NCBI GenBank assembly: GCA_900546395.1
Contig: URDD01000038.1
Span: 1 to 25,160 of the forward strand
Length of the DNA: 25,160 nucleotides
Source of the DNA: an uncultured Bacteroidales bacterium
GTDB lineage: Bacteria > Bacteroidota > Bacteroidia > Bacteroidales > UBA932
Direction of reading: 5' to 3'
Under the pieces are notes generated by a model. That model searched no databases and was not told where the DNA came from. It saw nothing but the letters and a program-made list of their open reading frames with translations. Positions 8,864 to 15,519 of the stretch are shown here, one piece after another (position 1 is the stretch's first letter; each line of letters opens with the position of its first letter). The translations under genes were made by a program, and so were the position numbers.

Positions 8864-10531
8864 ATGAAGCCTGATATAGAGATTGCACGAAGCGTAAAGT
8901 TAAGGGAAACAGCAGATCTGGCTGCAGAATACGGAATCCCCGAAAAGATGACAGAACCATACGGAAGACATATAGCCAAAATACCTTATACACTGATAGA
9001 TGAGGCAAAAGTCAAAAAGAGCAAGCTGATACTGGTGACTGCCATTACCGCCACCAAGACAGGAATAGGAAAAACTACCGCTTCCATAGGACTGGCTTTA
9101 GGGCTGAGAAAACTTGGCAAAAAAGCCACTCTCGCCTTAAGGGAGCCTTCACTCGGACCTTGTTTCGGCATGAAGGGTGGAGCTGCTGGCGGAGGATACG
9201 CACAGGTCGTACCTATGGAAAAAATCAATCTTCACTTCACCGGTGACTTTCATGCAGTAACTTCAGCCCACAATATGATAGCAGCCTTGCTGGACAACTA
9301 TCTTTACCAGCATCAGGCCGAAGGATTTGCACTTAAGGAAATCCTGTGGAAGAGAGTACTTGATGTAAATGACAGATCCCTGCGCAGCATAGTGACTGGA
9401 CTTGGTCCAAGAACTAACGGACTGGTTCAGGAATCCGGTTTTGATATCACTCCGGCATCAGAAATAATGGCTATACTATGCCTTAGCGAGAATACCGGCG
9501 ACCTGAAAAAAAGAATAGGGAACATTCTCCTCGGCTACACTTTTGATGGAAAGCCATTCACTGTCAAAGATATGGGAATAGAAGGCGCTATTGCCGCACT
9601 TCTCCTTGAAGCTGTCAACCCTAATATGGCTCAGACTACAGAGGGGGGAGCCGCATTCATTCATGGCGGTCCTTTTGCAAATATAGCTCACGGATGCAAC
9701 TCGGTACTGGCAACAAAAATGGCCATGAACTATGGGGAATATGCCATTACCGAAGCCGGCTTCGGAGCAGACCTCGGAGCAGAGAAATTTCTGAACATAA
9801 AATGCAGGAAAAGCGGAATAAAGCCTGACCTGACTCTTCTTGTGGTTTCACTTCAGGGACTTAAAATGCACGGCAGTGTAAGTATCGACAAAATCAAGGA
9901 ACCGTCTCTTGAAGGAGTCAGAAAAGGCTTCTGCAATATGGACAGACATATAGAAAACCTGCAGGCATTCGGACAGACAGTAATGGTATGCTTCAACAAA
10001 TATGCATCAGATACTCCGGAAGAAATAGAGCTTGTAAGACAGCACTGCGAAGAGGCAGGAGTCACCTTTGCCGTGAATGACGCATATGCCAAAGGCGGCG
10101 ATGGAGCTCTGGAACTTGCTGAAATGGTAATCAAAACTATAGAGAAGAATCCTTCCTCACCTGTCAGATATACATATTCAGACAACGACAGCTTATGCAC
10201 TAAAATAGAAAAGGTGGCACACAACATCTACAGAGCGGGAAATGTATCTTTCAGCAAGACAGCCCTGAAAAAGATAGCTGCTGCCGAGGATATGGGAATG
10301 ACACATTTTCCTGTCTGCATAGCAAAGACACAGTACTCGTTTTCTCAGGACCAGACGGCATACGGTGCACCAGAGGGATTTGAGTTTGATATCAAAGACA
10401 TTGTCATCAATGCCGGAGCTGAAATGATTGTCGCGATTGCCGGAGACATAATCCGAATGCCAGGACTTCCGAAACACCCTCAGGCTTTGGACATAGATGT
10501 CAACAACGGATATATAGACGGACTAAGCTAA
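8864..10531 (+). CDS. fhs: Formate-tetrahydrofolate ligase (10-formyl-THF synthetase)
   Basis: Cytoplasmic ATP-dependent ligase joining formate to tetrahydrofolate to give 10-formyl-THF for purine synthesis and initiator Met-tRNA formylation. About 555 residues, the normal length for the family. Visible motifs are the P-loop region TATKTGIGKTT near the N-terminus, LREPSLGPCFGMKGGAAGGG, VVPMEKINLHFTGDFHA, and the folate/formate site region TEGGAAFIHGGPFANIAHGC. Relatives begin MK-DIEIARS, so I start at the ATG at 8864; the ATG at 8858 would add two residues. It is preceded by a plausible Bacteroides promoter and its TAA stop (10529-10531) shares one base with the ATG of the following PHP gene, so translation of the two is likely coupled. 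Confidence 0.97.
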   Translation: MKPDIEIARSVKLRETADLAAEYGIPEKMTEPYGRHIAKIPYTLIDEAKVKKSKLILVTAITATKTGIGKTTASIGLALGLRKLGKKATLALREPSLGPCFGMKGGAAGGGYAQVVPMEKINLHFTGDFHAVTSAHNMIAALLDNYLYQHQAEGFALKEILWKRVLDVNDRSLRSIVTGLGPRTNGLVQESGFDITPASEIMAILCLSENTGDLKKRIGNILLGYTFDGKPFTVKDMGIEGAIAALLLEAVNPNMAQTTEGGAAFIHGGPFANIAHGCNSVLATKMAMNYGEYAITEAGFGADLGAEKFLNIKCRKSGIKPDLTLLVVSLQGLKMHGSVSIDKIKEPSLEGVRKGFCNMDRHIENLQAFGQTVMVCFNKYASDTPEEIELVRQHCEEAGVTFAVNDAYAKGGDGALELAEMVIKTIEKNPSSPVRYTYSDNDSLCTKIEKVAHNIYRAGNVSFSKTALKKIAAAEDMGMTHFPVCIAKTQYSFSQDQTAYGAPEGFEFDIKDIVINAGAEMIVAIAGDIIRMPGLPKHPQALDIDVNNGYIDGLS

Positions 10532-11373
10532 TGAAACTTTTCGACAATCATAATCACAGCCAATTCTCATTTGACGGGAAAAGGACAACAGTGGAAAAAT
10601 CGGCAAGGTCAGCTTTTGAAAAAGGGCTGGCCGGCCTTTGCTTCACAGACCATTGCGACCTTTATGTACCTCCTATGAAAGCTGAATATGAGAATAAACT
10701 TCCAGAAGAATTTGACATAAAGGAACAGCAGGATGAAATCGACAGAGTCAACGGACTGTTTCAGAACTCCTGCCCTGAAACAGGATTCAGAATTTTCAAA
10801 GGAATAGAAATAGGACTGCAGCGCAATTGCCGGGAACAAATAAAGGAACTTCTCTCCAAACATAAATTTGACCAGGTCATAGCATCTGTCCACTATATAG
10901 ATGACACTGATCCGTTCTATGGAGGATATTATGAAGGCAAGGACTGGAAAACAGCTTATGGCCACTATCTTGAAACCATTTACGAAGAAATGACATGGCT
11001 TGGAGATTTCGACATAATGGGACATTATGACTATGTGACAAGATATGCTCCATTTCCTCAGACAAGCATAATGTACAAAGATTTCAGCGACATTCTTGAT
11101 GCAATGCTGAGATTTCTGGCGGAAGAAGGAAAGGCTTTGGAAATAAATACAAAGACCTATCAGGAATATAAAGGACGGACACCCCTTCTTGACGACAATA
11201 TCTTACTCAGATTCAGGGAACTTGGAGGAGAAGCCATCAGTCTTGGCTCCGATTCTCATGACCCTTTCCGTACCGGTGAACATTTCATTCTTTTCGCAGA
11301 AAAAATAAAATCGCTGGGATTCAGATATACGGCGCATTTCGAATCCCGCCGTCTTGTAATGACAAAACTGTGA
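10531..11373 (+). CDS. PHP-domain phosphoesterase, histidinol-phosphatase-like
   Basis: A 280-residue metal-dependent phosphoesterase of the PHP superfamily, HisJ/HisK-like subgroup. Metal ligands line up with the family: His7 and His9 (DNHNHSQFS), Asp40-His41 (FTDHCD), Glu93 (GIEIGLQ), His121 (ASVHYID), His165 (MGHYDYV), and Asp241/His243 (GSDSHDP). These would bind a trinuclear centre. Histidinol phosphate (step eight of histidine synthesis) is the best-known substrate of this subgroup, but no his genes are nearby and other PHP phosphatases share these motifs, so the substrate is unproven. It overlaps the fhs stop by one base (TAATG), suggesting co-translation with 10-formyl-THF synthetase. 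The end of the gene lies inside a hairpin shared with the 3' end of recQ. Confidence 0.85.
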   Translation: MKLFDNHNHSQFSFDGKRTTVEKSARSAFEKGLAGLCFTDHCDLYVPPMKAEYENKLPEEFDIKEQQDEIDRVNGLFQNSCPETGFRIFKGIEIGLQRNCREQIKELLSKHKFDQVIASVHYIDDTDPFYGGYYEGKDWKTAYGHYLETIYEEMTWLGDFDIMGHYDYVTRYAPFPQTSIMYKDFSDILDAMLRFLAEEGKALEINTKTYQEYKGRTPLLDDNILLRFRELGGEAISLGSDSHDPFRTGEHFILFAEKIKSLGFRYTAHFESRRLVMTKL

Positions 11374-11405
11374 AGTGGCAACGAATATCAGTTTGCCACT
11401 TCACA
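11369..11405. terminator. Bidirectional hairpin between convergent PHP gene and recQ
   Basis: Perfect 13-bp inverted repeat TGTGAAGTGGCAA (11369-11381) and TTGCCACTTCACA (11393-11405) around an 11-nt loop. It contains the PHP stop codon in the left arm, and the recQ stop falls at the end of the loop. On the minus strand the stem is followed by GTTTTG, a short U-run; on the plus strand there is no U-run. Its position between two convergent genes makes a shared transcription stop the natural reading. Confidence 0.75.
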
Positions 11406-13586
11406 CAAAAACTTCAGCCTGACAAGGCGCACTTCAAATTCATCATAGCTGCTGCCAAGTTCCTGCATAGCATCATCCAGGGAATCTGACTCTGCGTCTT
11501 CCATAAAGTAGTCATAGATATCATCTACGACATCATCATCCACTGTCTGTTCTATATAGTAGTCCAAATCCAGTTTGGTTCCGGAATATACTATGGCCTC
11601 AAGTTCATCCATAAGTTCATCCATTTCAAGACCTTTTGCTTCTGCTATATCGTCCAAGGAATGCTTTCTGTCCACACTCTGGATAATGAAGACCTTGTTG
11701 GCAGATTTATTTACAACGGATTTCAGGACAAAGTCGTCAGGACGCGTAATATCATTTTCCTCGACATACTTCTTTATCAGCTTCAGAAACTCAGAACCGA
11801 ACTTTTTCGCCTTGCCTTCACCTACGCCCTGACAATTCTTTATTTCTTCTTCCGTCACAGGATACATGATGCACATATCTTCCAAAGACGCATCTCCAAA
11901 AATCACCCATGGCTGAAGTTTTTGCTTTTTGGCCATATCTCTCCTGAGATCCTTCAACATTGAAAGCAACGTCGCATCACAACCGCCGCCTTTTGACGCA
12001 CCGGCAGGAAGTGATTCATCATCATCATCCTCACCCTCGACAAAATCCCTCTCGCCCGTAAGCATAAGTTCATATGGATGTTCAAAAAACTCTTTTCCCT
12101 GATCAGTCACGGAAATAAGCCCATAAGACTCAATATCCTTGTTCAGAAAATGAAGAACTACACCCTGATGAATTACAGCACACCAGAAACGTACATTATG
12201 TTCTTTTCCGGCACCGAAAAACTCAAGTTTGTCATGTCTGTATGATTTTATCAACGAATTGGATACGCCGGCCAATATATTTGCCAGATGCTCTATCTTG
12301 AAAGTCGCCGGCATTGAGAGAATAAGCTCTATCACCATAGACATCTCGTTCCTTCCATCAAATTTCTTTTTTGGATGGAGGCAATTGTCACAGGCTCCGC
12401 AATTTTCCTGCGGATAATCCTCACCGAAATAATTAAGCAACAATTTTCTCCTGCACTGGTTAGATTCTGCATATGACACGACTTCCAGCAACAGCTGCTT
12501 TCCGATTTCCTGCTCAGCGACAGGTTTGCCCTGCATGAATTTCTCCAGTTTCTGGATATCCTTATATCTGTAAAACGCAAGACAAATGCCTTCCTTACCG
12601 TCACGTCCTGCGCGGCCGGTCTCCTGATAATAGCCTTCAATACTCTTTGGAATGTCATAATGGATTACAAAACGTACATCCGGCTTGTCTATACCCATGC
12701 CGAAGGCTATGGTAGCCACTATCACATCCACTTCCTCCATCAGGAACATATCCTGGTTTTCAGCCCTTGTCTTGGCATCAAGTCCGGCATGATAAGGGAG
12801 AGCTTTTATTCCGTTTATATTGAGCAGTTCTGCAAGCTCCTCCACCTTCTTACGGCTAAGACAGTATATAATTCCAGACTTTCCCGGATGCTGCTTGATA
12901 AATTTGATTATCTCTCGCTTGGGATCTGATTTGTCCCTTATTTCATAATATAGATTAGGTCTGTTGAATGAGGACTTGAAAACTTTTGCATCCATCATAC
13001 CCAGATTCTTCTGTATATCACTCTGCACTTTAGGAGTCGCCGTTGCAGTAAGGGCTATTATCGGTGCTCTTCCTATTTCTTCTGTTATAGCCTTTATCCT
13101 GCGGTACTCCGGTCTGAAGTCATGTCCCCACTCTGAGATACAGTGAGCCTCATCTACCGCATAGAACGAAATCTTTATTTCCTTGAGCAGCGCTATATTC
13201 TCAGGCTTGGTCAGAGACTCCGGTGCCACATACAAAAGTTTCGTTCTGCCTGAAAGAAGATCTTCCTTCACCTCATTGAGTTGAGTCCTCGACAATGAAG
13301 AGTTCAGAAAATGGGCGATTCCTTCGTTTCCCGACACAAAACCTCTGATGGCATCCACCTGATTCTTCATAAGGGCAATGAGCGGAGAAATGACTATAGC
13401 CGTTCCGTCCATAACCAGTGCAGGCAACTGATAACACAGTGACTTGCCGCCTCCGGTAGGCATTATAACAAAAGCATCTCCACCAGAAACAAGATGTCTG
13501 ACAATCTTTTCCTGATCACCTTTAAAAGAATCGAAGCCGAAAAACTCCTTCAATTTCCCTTGAAGAGTTGAAGAATCTATATCCAT
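11388..13586 (-). CDS. recQ: ATP-dependent DNA helicase RecQ
   Basis: 3'-5' superfamily 2 DNA helicase for recombination and fork repair; 732 residues from the ATG at 13584-13586. Walker A is PTGGGKSLCYQLP (about residues 43-55); the Walker B box is DEAH in AVDEAHCISEWGHDFRPEYR (about 143-162). Motif VI has the Arg finger region YYQETGRAGRDG. The RecQ zinc site has four Cys (CRRKLLLNYFGED, then CGACDNC). A winged-helix RQC region, an HRDC domain (about 545-625: LQPWVIFGDASLEDMCIMYP) and an acidic C-terminal tail of about 105 residues follow. The frame could be extended to a TTG at 13598, but that lies almost on the predicted transcription start, so the ATG is preferred. It converges with the PHP gene. 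Confidence 0.95.
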   Translation of the reverse strand: MDIDSSTLQGKLKEFFGFDSFKGDQEKIVRHLVSGGDAFVIMPTGGGKSLCYQLPALVMDGTAIVISPLIALMKNQVDAIRGFVSGNEGIAHFLNSSLSRTQLNEVKEDLLSGRTKLLYVAPESLTKPENIALLKEIKISFYAVDEAHCISEWGHDFRPEYRRIKAITEEIGRAPIIALTATATPKVQSDIQKNLGMMDAKVFKSSFNRPNLYYEIRDKSDPKREIIKFIKQHPGKSGIIYCLSRKKVEELAELLNINGIKALPYHAGLDAKTRAENQDMFLMEEVDVIVATIAFGMGIDKPDVRFVIHYDIPKSIEGYYQETGRAGRDGKEGICLAFYRYKDIQKLEKFMQGKPVAEQEIGKQLLLEVVSYAESNQCRRKLLLNYFGEDYPQENCGACDNCLHPKKKFDGRNEMSMVIELILSMPATFKIEHLANILAGVSNSLIKSYRHDKLEFFGAGKEHNVRFWCAVIHQGVVLHFLNKDIESYGLISVTDQGKEFFEHPYELMLTGERDFVEGEDDDDESLPAGASKGGGCDATLLSMLKDLRRDMAKKQKLQPWVIFGDASLEDMCIMYPVTEEEIKNCQGVGEGKAKKFGSEFLKLIKKYVEENDITRPDDFVLKSVVNKSANKVFIIQSVDRKHSLDDIAEAKGLEMDELMDELEAIVYSGTKLDLDYYIEQTVDDDVVDDIYDYFMEDAESDSLDDAMQELGSSYDEFEVRLVRLKFLCEVAN

Positions 13587-13606
13587 AAAATGAAACAATT
13601 ATTCAA

Positions 13607-13638
13607 CTAAATTATACAATATTTTTTTCAGCAGCAAA
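13607..13638 (-). promoter_or_regulatory. Predicted Bacteroides-type promoter for recQ
   Basis: Read on the minus strand: TTTG (13635-13638), 20 nt, TAATTTAG (13607-13614), one mismatch to TAnnTTTG at ideal spacing. Transcription would start near 13600, about 14 nt upstream of the recQ ATG. That makes the upstream in-frame TTG (13598) an unlikely start. Confidence 0.5.
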
Positions 13639-13661
13639 TTTTTCATCAGGTTATTGACTTA

Positions 13662-13757
13662 CTATCTTGTCAGTATAAAGGAGTCACCAACAATTTGAAC
13701 GCCACTTTCAAGTCCTTGTAAAGTTAATCGGCTACAAAATTGTCTTTTGCCGTACAT
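13662..13757 (-). other. 31-codon ORF in intergenic region; possible repeat remnant
   Basis: Between recQ and the glycan operon a minus-strand frame runs from an ATG at 13755-13757 to a TAG at 13662-13664. It encodes 31 residues beginning MYGKRQFCSRL and ending VQIVGDSFILTR. It has no ribosome-binding site, no promoter I could recognise and no link to the neighbours. It could be a chance ORF, a small protein, or the decayed edge of a dispersed repeat or mobile element; I lean to the last but cannot show a second copy within this window. The rest of 13587-13841 holds the recQ promoter, an inverted repeat at 13738-13771 and nothing else that I can identify. Confidence 0.25.
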
Positions 13758-13771
13758 TGAAACGGACAATT
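13738..13771. repeat. Imperfect inverted repeat downstream of glycan operon
   Basis: AATTGTC at 13738-13744 pairs with GACAATT at 13765-13771, and an inner CCGT/ACGG pair extends the stem with an asymmetric bulge. On the minus strand the stem is followed by TTTTG. It lies about 70 nt past the end of the last glycan-operon gene, where a terminator would be expected, but the stem is short and AT-rich, so terminator function is only a possibility. Confidence 0.3.
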
Positions 13772-13841
13772 ATAAACGGGTATGAAAGCAATGTGCAGTG
13801 AAGATTGGAGAGATAAGTTGTCATCAGGAGTCCGGATAACT

Positions 13842-15473
13842 CTATTCCAACGTAACATCATCCCAAAAGGCTACGCCTTTGCCGTTATGTTCCAGTGAGA
13901 TGACAACCCATGGATTCTCGGCAGTGAATGAAACTTCCATATAGGCGTATCGTCCTTCTGAATAGCCATAAAGAAGTTCCTTTTCTGCAGTCCGTCCATA
14001 CAGGCTATACCCCATAGCCCTCAGATATGCCTTGGGAGCCTCCTGACCTGCTGTCTTTTCCAGCCTGACCCATACGGAGACTTTATATTGCCTGCCTGGG
14101 ACAAGGCCTTCTACAAGCCTGCGGCAGCGATTTGCCGTAATTCCGCCCTTATCATAGATTCCTGTACCCTTGAAATCAATAGCAGACATTTTCAGACAAT
14201 GTACACCTGAAAACGCACCATCTGAGACAATTGACACATAGTCCCATTCTTTTGGCTCGACACGTCCGATTCCTTCAAAGGAACGGCCTCGGAATGTCAC
14301 TACCCAGCCGCGCGACTTGTCCGGATTCGGACTCTCGAATCCTCCGTTTATACCCTTTGACAAGGCATGGGCACGGGGATGCCACAAGTCACGGTACACA
14401 CTATATTCAGGTTCATGCACTTTGAAGCCAGAACCGACGGGAGTGTTCAGATCCACAAGATTGTATTCACCTCCGCTTGACAAAGAGCCGGCAAGGGAAT
14501 AGACCACTATGTACTTAAGTCCTAGTGCCTTCATCTGAATAAGGTCATTACCAGCCCAATAGGCCTTGAACCTGTGCATATCATCTTCCGTAGCTTCCGG
14601 ATAGACATATCTTAAAGTCATTCGCGTACCGTTCTCATGTACGAGTGCAGGTTTTCTCGGATATCCGGCACATTCAGCCTCATCCATATATTTCCAGAGA
14701 TCCATTTCAGTATGACGGCCGTCTTCTCCTATATCAACGTGCTTATGAAAAGCAAAATAGTCGCAATACTTTGTGATACCTGCAAGCAGGACCTGCCGCC
14801 CGCTGGAGGTATAAGTATCGTTATCCTGAAGCATACATAGGGGAGAAGAAGCAACTTTGATATCAGGATTCACACTTTTCAAAACCCGGTATGTCACTTC
14901 CTGTACCCTCATTATCTGATCTGTAGTGAGAGGAGGCACCCCATTCACTCTCTGCCCTTCATTGTCAGGCTCATTCATCGGGCAATAGTAAAGCGGTGAA
15001 TTTCCATACCTGGAAGCCACCATTTTTATATACCATTCTGCATTCTTCTCCCATTCCGATCCATAATTGTCCGGATTATCAACAAGAGCATCCACCTTTA
15101 ACTGCAGACAATAGCGCAGGCCGGCAACTGCAAGTTCATTGAAAACCTTGTCATTGTATGAGAAGTCGTATGACTGGCCGAAAGAAACAGGTTTTATGGA
15201 ACCATATGAGTTCCACATAGCTTCCCTTGAACCTATGCACTGCATGTCGAGAAGATGACTGATGATTGCTCTCCTTTTATTGTTATTTGGAATCTCATAT
15301 TCCGGCCAGCGGTTGAATGAAAAGAGGGAAAGGTTGCCGTTGAATATGACGTTGTTTTCAAAATACTCCTCTTCCGAGGAATCGTCCGTGCAAAGAACAT
15401 CTTTCCTGCATGATGCAGGAAAGATTATCAGCAGAGTCAACAGCAAGAAACATTTATGCTTCTGCATTTTCAT
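13842..15473 (-). CDS. Putative clan GH-A glycoside hydrolase, lipoprotein, with C-terminal CBM-like domain
   Basis: A 543-residue exported lipoprotein. The N-terminus has basic residues, a hydrophobic stretch (FLLLTLLIIFPAS) and a candidate lipobox Cys22, so it is probably anchored in a membrane, often the outer membrane in Bacteroidales. Residues about 45-370 look like a TIM-barrel glycosidase: YYCPMNEPDNEG carries the Asn-Glu pair typical of the clan GH-A acid/base (Glu168), and PALVHENGTRM holds a candidate nucleophile (Glu280). Residues about 375-543 (from INGGFESPNPDKSRGW to AFWDDVTLE) resemble a jelly-roll carbohydrate-binding module of the CBM4/9/22 type. I cannot assign a GH family or substrate; GH39, GH5 and GH30-like relatives are possible. 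Last gene of the five-gene operon, 46 nt after GH3. Confidence 0.72.
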   Translation of the reverse strand: MKMQKHKCFLLLTLLIIFPASCRKDVLCTDDSSEEEYFENNVIFNGNLSLFSFNRWPEYEIPNNNKRRAIISHLLDMQCIGSREAMWNSYGSIKPVSFGQSYDFSYNDKVFNELAVAGLRYCLQLKVDALVDNPDNYGSEWEKNAEWYIKMVASRYGNSPLYYCPMNEPDNEGQRVNGVPPLTTDQIMRVQEVTYRVLKSVNPDIKVASSPLCMLQDNDTYTSSGRQVLLAGITKYCDYFAFHKHVDIGEDGRHTEMDLWKYMDEAECAGYPRKPALVHENGTRMTLRYVYPEATEDDMHRFKAYWAGNDLIQMKALGLKYIVVYSLAGSLSSGGEYNLVDLNTPVGSGFKVHEPEYSVYRDLWHPRAHALSKGINGGFESPNPDKSRGWVVTFRGRSFEGIGRVEPKEWDYVSIVSDGAFSGVHCLKMSAIDFKGTGIYDKGGITANRCRRLVEGLVPGRQYKVSVWVRLEKTAGQEAPKAYLRAMGYSLYGRTAEKELLYGYSEGRYAYMEVSFTAENPWVVISLEHNGKGVAFWDDVTLE

Positions 15474-15519
15474 TATATATCGACCAAGTTTTCGTGTAAA
15501 ATAACCTTATTATGGAAAA

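Noticed and set aside
13587..13598. Longer recQ start at TTG (13598)
   Set aside because: The ATG at 13584-13586 is in frame, and the predicted promoter would start transcription at about 13600, leaving almost no leader for the TTG.
13780..13841. Terminator-like GAGT/ACTC pair just after the GH-A gene
   Set aside because: Only four base pairs and no U-run; too weak to call.
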